From the NCBI RefSeq assembly GCF_018156225.1, contig NZ_JAGTAR010000026.1, forward strand, positions 1 through 64,000: 64,000 bases of DNA. Direction: 5' to 3'. Within the stretch, counting starts at the first letter, position 1, and each line of letters opens with the position of its first letter. The DNA comes from Carboxylicivirga sediminis. GTDB lineage: Bacteria > Bacteroidota > Bacteroidia > Bacteroidales > Marinilabiliaceae. The position numbers and the translations under genes are program-made. Below are positions 36,937-46,604 of this stretch, one piece after another. The notes under the pieces were generated by a model, which saw only the letters and a list, made by a program, of their open reading frames with translations, was not told where the DNA came from and did not search any database.

Positions 36937-37302
36937 ATGAGAGTTAAAAATATTTTCATTAAAGAAACTTCTGATAATCTGGCTGTTCTTGAGGAAGAAC
37001 TGACTAAGCCTGTTAACTTGTCAAAAGAGGCTATTGAAATGGTTGTGCGAACTATGCACAATATCAAAGGAACAGCCCCTATGGTTGGCTTTACAGCATT
37101 ACCCGAAATTGCAACACCGGTGGAACAGGCCTATAAAGAAGTTCTTGATAACAAATTGGTGGTGAGCAATCATATGGTTGAGAAGACCAAAACGGCGGTA
37201 TCGGTTATTCAGCAACTGCTTGTTAGCGAGGAGTCGTACACGCCACAAACAGAAGAAGAGCAACAGCTTTTGATAGACTATTTTAACACCATCACAGGTT
37301 AA
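36937..37302 (+). CDS. Hpt domain phosphotransfer protein
   Basis: A 121-residue four-helix phosphotransfer protein. His41 in TMHNIKGTAPMVGF is the phospho-acceptor. The P1 domain of the adjacent CheA is of the same type (AMHTLKGGGAMFGF). A separate Hpt next to cheY and cheA could act as an extra phosphorelay node or phosphate sink. Confidence 0.9.
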   Translation: MRVKNIFIKETSDNLAVLEEELTKPVNLSKEAIEMVVRTMHNIKGTAPMVGFTALPEIATPVEQAYKEVLDNKLVVSNHMVEKTKTAVSVIQQLLVSEESYTPQTEEEQQLLIDYFNTITG

Positions 37303-37313
37303 ACGCGTAAACA

Positions 37314-39350
37314 ATGATTGACAAGTTTAAAGCAAAATTCGTAGAGGAGTCAAACGATAATGTTCATGACTTAGAGGAAGCGCTGTTGCTTCTTGAGAAA
37401 GATACGGGCAACAAAGAGATAGTTGAGCGGATCTTTCGTGCTATGCACACGCTTAAAGGTGGGGGAGCAATGTTTGGCTTTAATCAGTTAAGTGAATTTA
37501 CGCATCACCTCGAAACGGTGTTTGATCTCGTAAGAAACAATAAGCTCGAGATAACCGATGATATTATTTCACTCACCTTTGAATCAATTGACCATATTAA
37601 GCACATGCTTGAAGTGGGCGATGTTGATGATGAAGAAGAACTGGAAAATCAACAGTCTTTTATTCAGCGAGTTCAACGCGTAGCAAACCTTGAAGGTGCA
37701 GTAGTACCTAAAACTCCGGTTGCCAAAGAAGAGGCTGTTAAGGATGACGGTTCCAAGACTTATCTGATCGACATCAAACCAAATGAAGAAATTCTCCGAA
37801 ATGGAACCAATCCATTTTACCTGCTCGATGATTTGCACGCCATGGGTACTGCCAAAGTTGTGGCCTACCATGAAAAGGTACCTGTATTAAGCAGTTTTAA
37901 TCCGATAAGTAATTATTGTCAATGGCAGGTAGTTTTAAATACATCTGAATCTGTAAATGATATTAAGGATGTATTCATTTTTGTTGAGGATGAGTGTGAT
38001 ATAGCTATTAACGAAATTGGTGCAGGTAATTTGCTGACTTCAACTGAACTGGTCAATAAAATTGATGAGGCAGCTCGTCATCAGAAACCATTGGTGAAAG
38101 ATGAACTAGCTGGATTGGCCGTAAGTGCAGGTGATAGTGAAACTAAGAAGGATGGCAAGAAAAAGGTACAGTTAAAAGAGCATAAAATATCAAGTATCAG
38201 GGTTAATTCTTCAAAGATTGATGAGTTGGTTAACCTGGTGAGTGAATTGGTAACCATACAGGCACAGCTCAACTTATTTGCCGAAAACGATGGTAACCCA
38301 GCCGTATTGGCTTTAGCCGAAAATATACAGAAGCTCAGTCGTCAATTGCGCGATAATGCTTTTTCAATAAGCCTTATACCGCTGCAAAGTGAATTAATGC
38401 GCTTCCAGAGGTTAGTGCGTGATTTGTCTAAAGAGCTACAGAAAGATATTGACTTTGTGATTGAAGGTGGTGATATTGAGCTTGACAAGAATATCATTGA
38501 GCACCTTACCGATCCTCTGTTACATATTATTCGTAATGCTGTTGATCATGGCATAGAACTGCCTGATGAGCGGATTAGTAATGGAAAGTCACCTAAAGGA
38601 ACTATTCTTTTCAAAGCATACTATTCGGGCGCCAGCGTTATTGTAAAAGTGATGGACGATGGTAAAGGAATTGATCCGGAGTTCATCCGTAACAAGGCCA
38701 TTTCCAAGGGACTTATTGATAGCTCTACTGAACTGAGCAGAAAAGAAATATTTGAGTTGGTCTTCCTGAGCGGATTTTCAACTAAGGACGAAGTAACCGA
38801 TGTGTCAGGTCGTGGCGTTGGAATGGACGTAGTGAAGAAGAAAATTGGCGAAATCCGTGGTGAAGTTTCCTTAGATTCGGAAATAGGAAAAGGGACCACG
38901 CTTACGCTCGAGCTGCCAATGACACTATCAATTATTGACGGTTTATTGGTGCGGGTGTTTAATAATCAGTATGTGATTCCTATTGCCAATATTGAAAAGA
39001 TTTATGCGATTGATTCGGTATCGTTCGGTAAAACATTTAATCATGTTGTTAATATCGATAATGAGCAATATCCGTTTATAGATTTGCGCGAAACGTTTGA
39101 AACAGAACTGGTAAATAAAGGTACTGAGCAACTGATATTGGTCAAATATGAAGATCGCAGAGTCGGACTGTTGGTGGATCAGGTGATTGGTGAATTCCAA
39201 ACCGTGGTGAAACCTATGGGACGCTTCCTGAAAAAACAGGAAAATATTTCAGGTGCATCAATTATGGGCGACGGAACAATAGCAATGGTTATCGACACTA
39301 ATCGTTTGATTCATAATAATGCCACTAAAAAATATCGAACCAAAAATTAA
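37314..39350 (+). CDS. cheA: Chemotaxis histidine kinase CheA
   Basis: A 678-residue hybrid of P1 (Hpt, His45 in AMHTLKGG), a long P2-like region (~150-280), P3 dimerisation (ISSIRVNSSKIDELVNLVSE), P4 GHKL ATPase (DPLLHIIRNAVDHGIE; VMDDGKGID; FLSGFST; GRGVGMDVV) and P5 CheW-like domain. It is autophosphorylated under receptor control and passes phosphate to CheY and CheB. Two CheW genes follow immediately, the first starting 4 bp after the CheA stop. Confidence 0.97.
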   Translation: MIDKFKAKFVEESNDNVHDLEEALLLLEKDTGNKEIVERIFRAMHTLKGGGAMFGFNQLSEFTHHLETVFDLVRNNKLEITDDIISLTFESIDHIKHMLEVGDVDDEEELENQQSFIQRVQRVANLEGAVVPKTPVAKEEAVKDDGSKTYLIDIKPNEEILRNGTNPFYLLDDLHAMGTAKVVAYHEKVPVLSSFNPISNYCQWQVVLNTSESVNDIKDVFIFVEDECDIAINEIGAGNLLTSTELVNKIDEAARHQKPLVKDELAGLAVSAGDSETKKDGKKKVQLKEHKISSIRVNSSKIDELVNLVSELVTIQAQLNLFAENDGNPAVLALAENIQKLSRQLRDNAFSISLIPLQSELMRFQRLVRDLSKELQKDIDFVIEGGDIELDKNIIEHLTDPLLHIIRNAVDHGIELPDERISNGKSPKGTILFKAYYSGASVIVKVMDDGKGIDPEFIRNKAISKGLIDSSTELSRKEIFELVFLSGFSTKDEVTDVSGRGVGMDVVKKKIGEIRGEVSLDSEIGKGTTLTLELPMTLSIIDGLLVRVFNNQYVIPIANIEKIYAIDSVSFGKTFNHVVNIDNEQYPFIDLRETFETELVNKGTEQLILVKYEDRRVGLLVDQVIGEFQTVVKPMGRFLKKQENISGASIMGDGTIAMVIDTNRLIHNNATKKYRTKN

Positions 39351-39354
39351 AAAA

Positions 39355-39789
39355 ATGACATCAATTATTTCGTTTTTAATCAATGGAGAAGTATTTGCGT
39401 TCGATACACTGAAAGTTCGTAATATTCTTGAATTTGATAAGGTAACATGGGTACCAAATACCAAAAAATACCTGCTGGGAGTAATTAATCTGCATGGTAA
39501 CATTATACCAATTGCCGATTTAAGAATGATGATGGGCACTGAGAATGCTGAAATAGGACAAGATACTGCCATTATTGTTGTGTCAGATGATGATAAAACA
39601 GATTCACTGATTGGCTTGGTGGTAGATGGTGTCAAAGAAGTGTTTGACCTCGATGAAGCCAGCCTTAAAGAATCAGTTATCAACGGTAATACTGGTTTGG
39701 TTCATACATTTACCGGGAGCATATTTAAAAATGATGAGTTTATTCACATCATTGATTTATCAGAAGTTGTACAGGAAATAGAAAAATAA
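39355..39789 (+). CDS. cheW: CheW-like adaptor 1
   Basis: A ~144-residue CheW domain linking receptor and CheA (ISFLINGEVFAFDTLKVRNI; YLLGVINLHGNIIPIADL). The start at 39355 falls just after the cheA stop. In-frame ATG at 39319 would overlap cheA and give a non-family extension. Confidence 0.92.
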   Translation: MTSIISFLINGEVFAFDTLKVRNILEFDKVTWVPNTKKYLLGVINLHGNIIPIADLRMMMGTENAEIGQDTAIIVVSDDDKTDSLIGLVVDGVKEVFDLDEASLKESVINGNTGLVHTFTGSIFKNDEFIHIIDLSEVVQEIEK

Positions 39790-39795
39790 AGATAG

Positions 39796-40275
39796 ATGAG
39801 TCAGGAAGTTAATGCCTATCTAACCTTTGCTGTAGGGAACAATATTTTTGGAGTTCACGTTGAGAAGGTTGTTGAAATAAAGGAATATGCAGCACCAAAG
39901 TCTGTTCCGGAAAGCATGAGCTATGTCAAAGGAGTGGCTGACCATCGTGAGCAAATCATTCCAATTATCGATGCAGCAGCTAAGTTCAACCTCGGAGAAA
40001 TCAATATTACACCTCAGTCGTGTATTGTGGTTTTAGAAATAGACAAAGCCGATGGCAGTGGGATGATGAGCATTGGTGTATTGGTTGATGCGGTGTCTGA
40101 TGTGTTCGAAACTGATGAATCGAAACTTAAGGCCATTGAAACAGATTATAAGCCAGGATATATTTCAGCTTCTTATCAGAATGGCGATGACCTGGTGATG
40201 ATACTAAATGCTGATAAGATATTTAGCGAAAAAGATATAATAAACCTTGGGGAAGTAGTGAAAGCTGTAAAGTAG
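39796..40275 (+). CDS. cheW: CheW-like adaptor 2
   Basis: A 159-residue second CheW domain (YLTFAVGNNIFGVHVEKVVE; YVKGVADHREQIIPIIDA), 6 bp after the first. The two are only moderately alike, so they may couple different receptors or set array geometry. Confidence 0.92.
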   Translation: MSQEVNAYLTFAVGNNIFGVHVEKVVEIKEYAAPKSVPESMSYVKGVADHREQIIPIIDAAAKFNLGEINITPQSCIVVLEIDKADGSGMMSIGVLVDAVSDVFETDESKLKAIETDYKPGYISASYQNGDDLVMILNADKIFSEKDIINLGEVVKAVK

Positions 40276-40285
40276 AGATGACCGG

Positions 40286-41149
40286 ATGTTTGGAGTAGGA
40301 AATATAGGTAAAGAGAAGGAATTGGATGCGTTTAAAGCTGAGCTTTCGGAAAAGGATTTTCAGGCATTCAGCGAATTTATCTATAACGAATATGGTATTA
40401 AGATGCCGCCCGTTAAGCGGGTGATGCTGCAGGGAAGGCTGTTAAAGCGTATTCGTGAACTCAACATGAAGTCATATACCGAATACAAAGAATACTTCTT
40501 CAGCAAAGAAGGGCAGGCGAAAGAGATATATAATTTTCTGAATGTAGTAACGACTAACAAGACAGACTTTTTTCGCGAACCGGTTCATTTTGATTTTTTA
40601 CGAAATGAGGTACTGCCAAAGCATAGTGGAAATGGATTTTTTAAAGTTTGGAGCGCGGGCTGTTCAAGTGGTGAAGAGCCATACACGATTTCAATAGTGC
40701 TTAATGAATATAAACGTGAGTCTCCTTCTTTTAACTTTTCAATACATGGCTCTGATATTTCAAATAAGGTATTAAGCTCGGCTGCTAAAGGGGTTTACGC
40801 TGAAAATAAGATAGCCATCATTCCATTGGAATTGAAAAAAAGATATTTCTTAAAAAGCAAAGATCGCTTGAATCCAACAGTTAGGGTAAAGCCAGAATTG
40901 CAACGAAATATTGCCCTGAAGCATGTTAATTTAATGGACAGTCATTACGACATGAATGAAACCTTTGATGTTATTTTCTGCCGTAATGTGTTAATTTATT
41001 TTGACAGGGCAACACAAGAAAGAGTAATAGGGAAACTATGTAATTACCTGAAACCCGGAGGGATCTTTTTCATTGGTCACTCGGAGTCATTATCGGGAAT
41101 GAATGTGCCTTTAGATCATATAAGGCCAACAATTTTTAGAAAAATATAA
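40286..41149 (+). CDS. cheR: Chemotaxis methyltransferase CheR
   Basis: A 287-residue SAM-dependent glutamate methyltransferase acting on MCPs. The helical N-domain is followed by VTTNKTDFFREPVHFDF, the SAM loop VWSAGCSSGEEPYTISI, and FDVIFCRNVLIYFD. It is the fully canonical member of three CheR-type proteins in this cluster. Confidence 0.96.
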   Translation: MFGVGNIGKEKELDAFKAELSEKDFQAFSEFIYNEYGIKMPPVKRVMLQGRLLKRIRELNMKSYTEYKEYFFSKEGQAKEIYNFLNVVTTNKTDFFREPVHFDFLRNEVLPKHSGNGFFKVWSAGCSSGEEPYTISIVLNEYKRESPSFNFSIHGSDISNKVLSSAAKGVYAENKIAIIPLELKKRYFLKSKDRLNPTVRVKPELQRNIALKHVNLMDSHYDMNETFDVIFCRNVLIYFDRATQERVIGKLCNYLKPGGIFFIGHSESLSGMNVPLDHIRPTIFRKI

Positions 41150-41175
41150 CTAGTCCGGAATATAAAAAAACAATT

Positions 41176-42075
41176 ATGAGCAATTTATCTGACAAACAAC
41201 TTTTACGCGAACTCAGGTTACGACTTGAAGAAAGGAAAAAGTTAGATAATGAGATGAAGGAATTATCAAAGGATTTTCAGAGTGTAACTAAAAAGCTGAA
41301 AGAGTCTGAGGCGTTAAAGAGCCACTTTATCTCAAATATTTCTAACGAAATAGTGAATCCATTTACATCGATTCTTGGTTTATCTAAAGCCATCCTTTCG
41401 GTAGAAAAAAACGACTGGAAAAAAGTTGTTTCAATGGTAGCGCTTATCCATAGCGAAGCTTTTAACCTGGATTTTCAGTTACGCAATATATTTGTGGCAG
41501 CCAAAATTGAAGCTGGCGAGATAGCTCCTAACATTACCAAAGTTAATATCCGCAGCCTGGTGCAAACAGTTGTTGATTCGTTCAACATCATCTCGCGCAA
41601 GATGGGTATCGATATTAAAATTGAATTCAATATTGAGCATGGTTTTGGAAAGAATTTTTATTTTAAAACTGATTCAGAGAAGCTGAAGCTTGTTTTAAGT
41701 AATCTATTGAATAATGCCCTGAAATATAGCTATAAGGATAGCCAGGTGATTCTGAAAATGTGGGTGGATGAAGATGTTTTACATGCTTCAGTGCAGGATT
41801 TTGGTACTGGTATTTCAGAAAAGAATCAGAAAATTATATTCGAGCGTTTCAAGCGTCTTGACTCAGGTATCAACTCAATCAACCGCGGGCATGGTCTTGG
41901 ATTGTCAATTACCAAAGCATTATTAGATGTGCTGGGTGGAGATATTGACATTAAGAGCCAAAAGGGAGAAGGCTCAACCTTCTCAATTGCTCTTCCAGAA
42001 GCGCGCAACATCGTTGAAGGATTTAGTGGCGATGGCAATGATGTGTTCTTTGATGATGATGATGAGATTTTTTAA
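41176..42075 (+). CDS. Histidine-kinase-like GHKL protein lacking the phospho-His
   Basis: A 299-residue protein. An N-terminal coiled coil (~1-50) leads into a HisKA-like helix, where the H-box reads FISNISNEIVNPF. Asn57 replaces the phospho-accepting His, and the following Arg-Thr are also changed. The GHKL ATPase domain looks intact: NLLNNALKYS, DFGTGIS, FKRLDSG, and GHGLGLSITKALLD. The tail is very acidic (FFDDDDEIF). It cannot autophosphorylate in the usual way. It could be a phosphatase/regulator, or a Ser/Thr protein kinase like RsbW/SpoIIAB acting on the STAS protein at 36234. There is no sensor or membrane domain. Confidence 0.82.
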   Translation: MSNLSDKQLLRELRLRLEERKKLDNEMKELSKDFQSVTKKLKESEALKSHFISNISNEIVNPFTSILGLSKAILSVEKNDWKKVVSMVALIHSEAFNLDFQLRNIFVAAKIEAGEIAPNITKVNIRSLVQTVVDSFNIISRKMGIDIKIEFNIEHGFGKNFYFKTDSEKLKLVLSNLLNNALKYSYKDSQVILKMWVDEDVLHASVQDFGTGISEKNQKIIFERFKRLDSGINSINRGHGLGLSITKALLDVLGGDIDIKSQKGEGSTFSIALPEARNIVEGFSGDGNDVFFDDDDEIF

Positions 42076-42086
42076 GACAGTGTTAG

Positions 42087-42563
42087 ATGGAAAATAGATA
42101 TTTGCAACATTTTCTATACCCCTCTTCACTGTTCGCAAGCAAAGAACCGTATGTGATAAAAACCATACTTGGGAGTTGCGTTGCTATCTGCCTGTGGGAT
42201 CCAAAGCTGAAAATTGGTGGGATGAACCACTACATGCTTCCCAACTGGAATGGTAATGATTTAGCTTCGCCAAAGTATGGTAATATTGCTATCGATAAGC
42301 TGGTGGAACGCATGCTATATCTTGGTAGCGATATAAAAAACATACAAGCCAAAATATTTGGAGGCGGCGAATTGCTTGAGTCTGCAACCGGTAACTCCAA
42401 TATGATTGGTGAGCGTAATATTAGGGTTGCGCGTTTGATGCTTGAGGAGAAGAAAATCCCGATTGTAGCATCAAGTACAGGTGGAAGAAGGGGAAGGAAA
42501 ATTATTTTTTTCAACGATACAGGAGAAGTAAGGCATAAGTTTCTGGAAAAAAAGGTATATTAA
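42087..42563 (+). CDS. cheD: Chemoreceptor glutamine deamidase CheD
   Basis: A 158-residue CheD, which deamidates receptor glutamines. The catalytic Cys is in ILGSCVAICLWD, the His in GGMNHYMLP, and IFGGGELL and the C-terminal GGRRGRKIIF are conserved. It is 11 bp after the kinase-like gene, in the chemosensory operon. Confidence 0.93.
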   Translation: MENRYLQHFLYPSSLFASKEPYVIKTILGSCVAICLWDPKLKIGGMNHYMLPNWNGNDLASPKYGNIAIDKLVERMLYLGSDIKNIQAKIFGGGELLESATGNSNMIGERNIRVARLMLEEKKIPIVASSTGGRRGRKIIFFNDTGEVRHKFLEKKVY

Positions 42564-42610
42564 ACCTGTGTTGTAAAGGCCATGGGCCAACAAAAAAAGG
42601 TGAAGCTGAA

Positions 42611-42641
42611 CAACCAAATTAGCTGAGTAGCTAATTGGTTG
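42611..42641. other. Hairpin between cheD and cheB
   Basis: CAACCAAATTAGCT (42611-42624) pairs with AGCTAATTGGTTG (42629-42641), with a 4-nt GAGT loop and one bulged A. There is no T-tract, so it is more likely an mRNA processing or stability element, or a weak terminator, than a classical terminator. Confidence 0.6.
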
Positions 42642-42728
42642 AATGAATTGGGAATAACAAAAGAGTGTCTTGATTATTGTAAGATAGTAAGAGATTAGAA
42701 TCGGGTTCTCAGATAAAATATTTTGCGC

Positions 42729-43808
42729 ATGAAGAAAAAGATTCGAGTACTAGTAGTTGATGATTCTGCGGTTGTCAGGCAGAGCTTGTCATCCATCCTT
42801 GAATCTGATCCGGGCATTGAAGTCATGGGCACGGCGGCAGATCCAATTATTGCCGTTAAAAAAATCATGAAAGAAATTCCGGATGTTATAACACTTGACA
42901 TTGAAATGCCCCGTATGGATGGATTAACCTTCCTGCGAAAAATCATGTCGCAACACCCTATACCGGTTGTGGTTATCTCCAGCCTCACCACTGAAGGAAC
43001 GGAAGTGGCCATGAAGGCACTGGAGTATGGTGCCAGCGAAATCATTGGCAAGCCGGCGATGAATGCCGCTCAGTTTATTAATGAATCGAAAATAATGCTT
43101 TGCGATGCCGTTAAGGCCGCTGCCCAGGTAAAGTTGAAGCGTCGCACCATTGCTGCGCCTGTGGCACAAGTGAGTGTGAAGCCCAAGTACTCAGCCGATG
43201 TCATACTTGATAAACCTGCCAGTTTTAAGCAGATTATTGATACCGAAAAGATTGTTGTGCTGGGTGCATCCACAGGAGGTACAGAAGCGATTCGTAACTT
43301 TTTAAAGGCATTACCTGCTAAGGTGCCGGGTATTGCTATTGTGCAGCATATGCCCGAAGGATTTACCAAGTCATTTGCCAATAGCCTTAACAATATCTGT
43401 GGACTGGAGGTGAAGGAAGCCGAAAATGGTGATAAACTCTACCAGGGACGCGTGTTAATTGCACCTGGTAGCAAGCACATGCTGCTGAAAAGGGTAGGCA
43501 AAGAATATACTGTAGAAGTGAAAGAAGGTCCATTAGTCAATCGTCACAGGCCATCAGTTGATGTGTTGTTTCGCTCAGCAGCACGTTATGCCGGCAATAA
43601 TGCTACCGGAATATTATTGACCGGAATGGGTAACGATGGAGCCAAAGGCTTGTTGGAACTCAAGGACGCCGGTGCACATACCATTGCTCAGGATGAGGCT
43701 TCATCGGTAGTGTTTGGTATGCCCAAAGAGGCTATTAAATTAGGTGCCGCCAGCAAGGTATTGCCACTAGATAAGATGGCAGCCTATTTATTGTCGCGCC
43801 TGGGATAA
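42729..43808 (+). CDS. cheB: Chemotaxis response regulator methylesterase CheB
   Basis: A 359-residue protein with a receiver domain ([10 protein letters not shown]; Asp57 in [12 protein letters not shown]) joined to a methylesterase/deamidase. The catalytic Ser is in [10 protein letters not shown], the His in [10 protein letters not shown], and the Asp in [11 protein letters not shown]. It removes receptor methyl groups and opposes CheR. The start at 42729 is taken as ATG; an in-frame TTG lies two codons earlier. Confidence 0.96.
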   Translation: MKKKIRVLVVDDSAVVRQSLSSILESDPGIEVMGTAADPIIAVKKIMKEIPDVITLDIEMPRMDGLTFLRKIMSQHPIPVVVISSLTTEGTEVAMKALEYGASEIIGKPAMNAAQFINESKIMLCDAVKAAAQVKLKRRTIAAPVAQVSVKPKYSADVILDKPASFKQIIDTEKIVVLGASTGGTEAIRNFLKALPAKVPGIAIVQHMPEGFTKSFANSLNNICGLEVKEAENGDKLYQGRVLIAPGSKHMLLKRVGKEYTVEVKEGPLVNRHRPSVDVLFRSAARYAGNNATGILLTGMGNDGAKGLLELKDAGAHTIAQDEASSVVFGMPKEAIKLGAASKVLPLDKMAAYLLSRLG

Positions 43809-43859
43809 CAGCAATAATTACTATTTTTACCACTCGTCTATAAAATAAGAATTACACAT

Positions 43860-45737
43860 ATGGCAAAGGTCAATATTAAGAATATCAGAAGCAGATATAC
43901 TTTAAGAGGTTTTATGCTTGGATTGGTCATATTCCTTTTTACAGTTTTTCTGAGCAACAGCATTTTTGATCACGTTAACCAACAGCCTACCTTTTATAAT
44001 CTCTATAGTTTCTTCCCTGGGTTGTGGGTTATTACGTTTCTGCCCTTCATTACTGCGTTAGCCGGTTACCTGATAGCAGGTAACTTTGCTGTTTTTATTC
44101 GTAAGCAACGTAAGCATATCAAGCAAGAGGCCAGCAAAAGTGAAAAAGTGCTCGAATTTGTTGATAACCTGCGTAAAGATAATTTCGAATCAGATCTGAA
44201 TCTTAATGACAGAAAAGATAAACTGGCTCAGTCATTACTTCGCTTACGCGATTACCTGATTAAAAGCAAAAAGGACGAGGAGCAGCGACGCATTGAAGAA
44301 GAACAACGGACATGGGTAACTCAGGGGCTGGCGCATTTTGGGGAGTTGTTGCGTAAGGAAAATGATAATATTGAAGATTTAAGCTACAATATAATCAGGT
44401 ACCTGGTTGATTATATGAAAATTAATCAGGCTGGATTCTATTTATTGAATAACATCAATTCAACCAACAAATATTTCGAACTGACTGCCTGCGTAGCCTA
44501 TGATCGCAAAAAGTTTGCCGATAAACGCATTGATTGGGAGGATGGACTGATTGGTCGTTGTGCCTTGGAAAAGGAAACGATACACCTGACCGATGTGCCT
44601 GATAACTATCTGAATATTACCTCCGGATTAGGTGATGCCAACCCAAGAAGCATATTAATTGTACCACTCAAAACCAACGACGAAATCTATGGTGTGATTG
44701 AGATGGCCTCGTTTAAGGATTTTGCAGAGTTTGAAATTGAATTTGTTGAGAAGATTGCTGAAAGTATTGCTCTAACTATCTCTTCGGTACAAAATACCAT
44801 CCGCACCACAAAACTGCTGAAGGAAACACAAAATCAGGCTGAAAGAATGCTTCAGCAGGAGGAGGAGTTGAGGCAGAACCTTGAAGAGATGCAGGCCACA
44901 CAGGAAGAGAGTGATCGTCGCGAGGTGGAAATGAAAGGTATTTTGGAGGCCATTGATCATGCTGCTATCAGCTCAGAGTTTGAAGTAGATGGCACATTGA
45001 TTAACGTTAATCAGAACTTTCTGAGAACCTTCCGATATAATCCTGAAGAAATTGAGGGACAAAATATCAAGATTTTCTTTTTCAAAGACGATGCTGAAGG
45101 CCTCGATCAGATTCTGACTGATTTGAGAAACGGTCATAACTTTAAAGGACGTGTGCGTCGTCGTACCAAGATGGGAGACGAAATATATCTGTTAACCACT
45201 TACACGCCAGTTATTGATCACGAAGGGGAAATTATTAAAATTCTCAGCCTAGAAAATGATATCACTGAACAGGTAACCATGGAGGAAGAGTTGAAACGCA
45301 GTAAAGATGAGCTGGGTATCATGCTTGAAGAAGCCAAAAAAGAAGTGACCGAGCAGTTTAAAGAAGTGGAGGCTGTTAAGATTAGAAATGAGAAAACTCT
45401 GGAGGGAGCATTAGATGCCATTATAACTACCAACAAGGAAGGGATCTTAGAGTTCTTTAATGCAGCTGCTGAGAAACTATGGGGATACGATAGAAGTGAG
45501 GTATTAGGGCAGCATGTAGCCATGTTATTTTCTGAATCAACTGTGGCCAATGACGAGTTTATCTCCGCTTTTGTATCTAATGACAAAACCAAGATAATTG
45601 GTGAACGTCGAGAGGCTCCAATCAAAAATAAGGTAGGCAGTGAAGAACCAGTGCTGTTTCTATTATCGGAGGCTGAATACGGAGATGATCATTCTTATAC
45701 AGCATTTATTCAGCAGGTTGAAGTTGAGTTGTTTTAG
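43860..45737 (+). CDS. Membrane GAF-PAS-PAS protein
   Basis: A 625-residue protein with two N-terminal TMs (~17-36, 53-79), a linker, a GAF domain (~165-320) containing LTDVPDNYLNITSGLGDANP, a coiled coil (~320-360), a PAS domain (~360-470), a second coiled coil and a second PAS (~505-620). No kinase, cyclase or methyl-accepting domain follows, so it must signal through partner proteins. Its GAF resembles those encoded at 48092 and 48840. It is followed 23 bp later by two CheR-like genes. Confidence 0.85.
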   Translation: MAKVNIKNIRSRYTLRGFMLGLVIFLFTVFLSNSIFDHVNQQPTFYNLYSFFPGLWVITFLPFITALAGYLIAGNFAVFIRKQRKHIKQEASKSEKVLEFVDNLRKDNFESDLNLNDRKDKLAQSLLRLRDYLIKSKKDEEQRRIEEEQRTWVTQGLAHFGELLRKENDNIEDLSYNIIRYLVDYMKINQAGFYLLNNINSTNKYFELTACVAYDRKKFADKRIDWEDGLIGRCALEKETIHLTDVPDNYLNITSGLGDANPRSILIVPLKTNDEIYGVIEMASFKDFAEFEIEFVEKIAESIALTISSVQNTIRTTKLLKETQNQAERMLQQEEELRQNLEEMQATQEESDRREVEMKGILEAIDHAAISSEFEVDGTLINVNQNFLRTFRYNPEEIEGQNIKIFFFKDDAEGLDQILTDLRNGHNFKGRVRRRTKMGDEIYLLTTYTPVIDHEGEIIKILSLENDITEQVTMEEELKRSKDELGIMLEEAKKEVTEQFKEVEAVKIRNEKTLEGALDAIITTNKEGILEFFNAAAEKLWGYDRSEVLGQHVAMLFSESTVANDEFISAFVSNDKTKIIGERREAPIKNKVGSEEPVLFLLSEAEYGDDHSYTAFIQQVEVELF

Positions 45738-45760
45738 ATAATCTGAAAAGAACCATTAGA

Positions 45761-46603
45761 ATGGATTTTAAGCATTATCTGCAAGTGTTGAAGGAGAATA
45801 CACCTTACGATTTTAGTAATTATTCCGATAATTCAATCAAGAGGCGTTTGCAGAAGGTGATCGCGGATAATGATCTGACCATTGACGAACTGCTCGAAAA
45901 AACCCAGAATGATAAAGGTTTTATTGAGCGATTGGTAGAGGATATAACCGTTAATACTACGGAATTATTTCGTGATCCGGAGTTATGGCCGGCTTTCTAC
46001 GAAAAGTTGTTGCCAATGCTAAAAGGCAAAAAGACCTTTAACATCTGGCATGCAGGCTGTAGTTCAGGTATGGAAGTGTATTCCAATATGATTCTGTTGA
46101 ATGAGCTCGGGTTGCTCGAAAAAGCACGCATTTTTGCTACGGATATCAGTGCTAACATGGTACGGCAGTGCAAAAACGGGAGTTATCGCTATGGTTTTAA
46201 TAAGATGCAATTGACTGATTTCAAAGCAGTACTTCGAAAGTATCCACTTAATGGTATATCGGCCATTGACTTTTCAAAGTACTTTGAAATTGATGAGGCA
46301 TCAGACCGTATTACTGTTAAAGAGTTTCTGAGAGAAAAGGTGGATGTAAGACAGCATGATCTGGTGCAAAGTAATCCGCCTTTTTATCACAAGTTTGATA
46401 TAATTTTTTGCCGAAATGTGTTGATATACTTTAATGCCAATCTGCAATCGAAAGTATATCAGATGTTCCATAAGCAATTATACCCAAAAGGTGCTATGAT
46501 ACTAGGAAATCACGAAAGTCTGACTGGTTTTTATAATACCAAGTTTAATAAAAACGGGCCCGTATATACCAAAAGCAACTCCTTTCATTTTAAATATCAT
46601 TAA
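45761..46603 (+). CDS. CheR-like methyltransferase 2
   Basis: A 280-residue CheR family protein. VNTTELFRDPELWPAF, HAGCSSGMEVYSNMIL, IFATDISANMV, and FDIIFCRNVLIYFN are recognisable, but the SAM-loop Glu-Glu of SGEEPYS is changed (SGMEVYS). It is likely a methyltransferase with altered specificity. It lies between a PAS protein and a further CheR paralogue. Confidence 0.88.
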   Translation: MDFKHYLQVLKENTPYDFSNYSDNSIKRRLQKVIADNDLTIDELLEKTQNDKGFIERLVEDITVNTTELFRDPELWPAFYEKLLPMLKGKKTFNIWHAGCSSGMEVYSNMILLNELGLLEKARIFATDISANMVRQCKNGSYRYGFNKMQLTDFKAVLRKYPLNGISAIDFSKYFEIDEASDRITVKEFLREKVDVRQHDLVQSNPPFYHKFDIIFCRNVLIYFNANLQSKVYQMFHKQLYPKGAMILGNHESLTGFYNTKFNKNGPVYTKSNSFHFKYH

Positions 46604-46604
46604 T

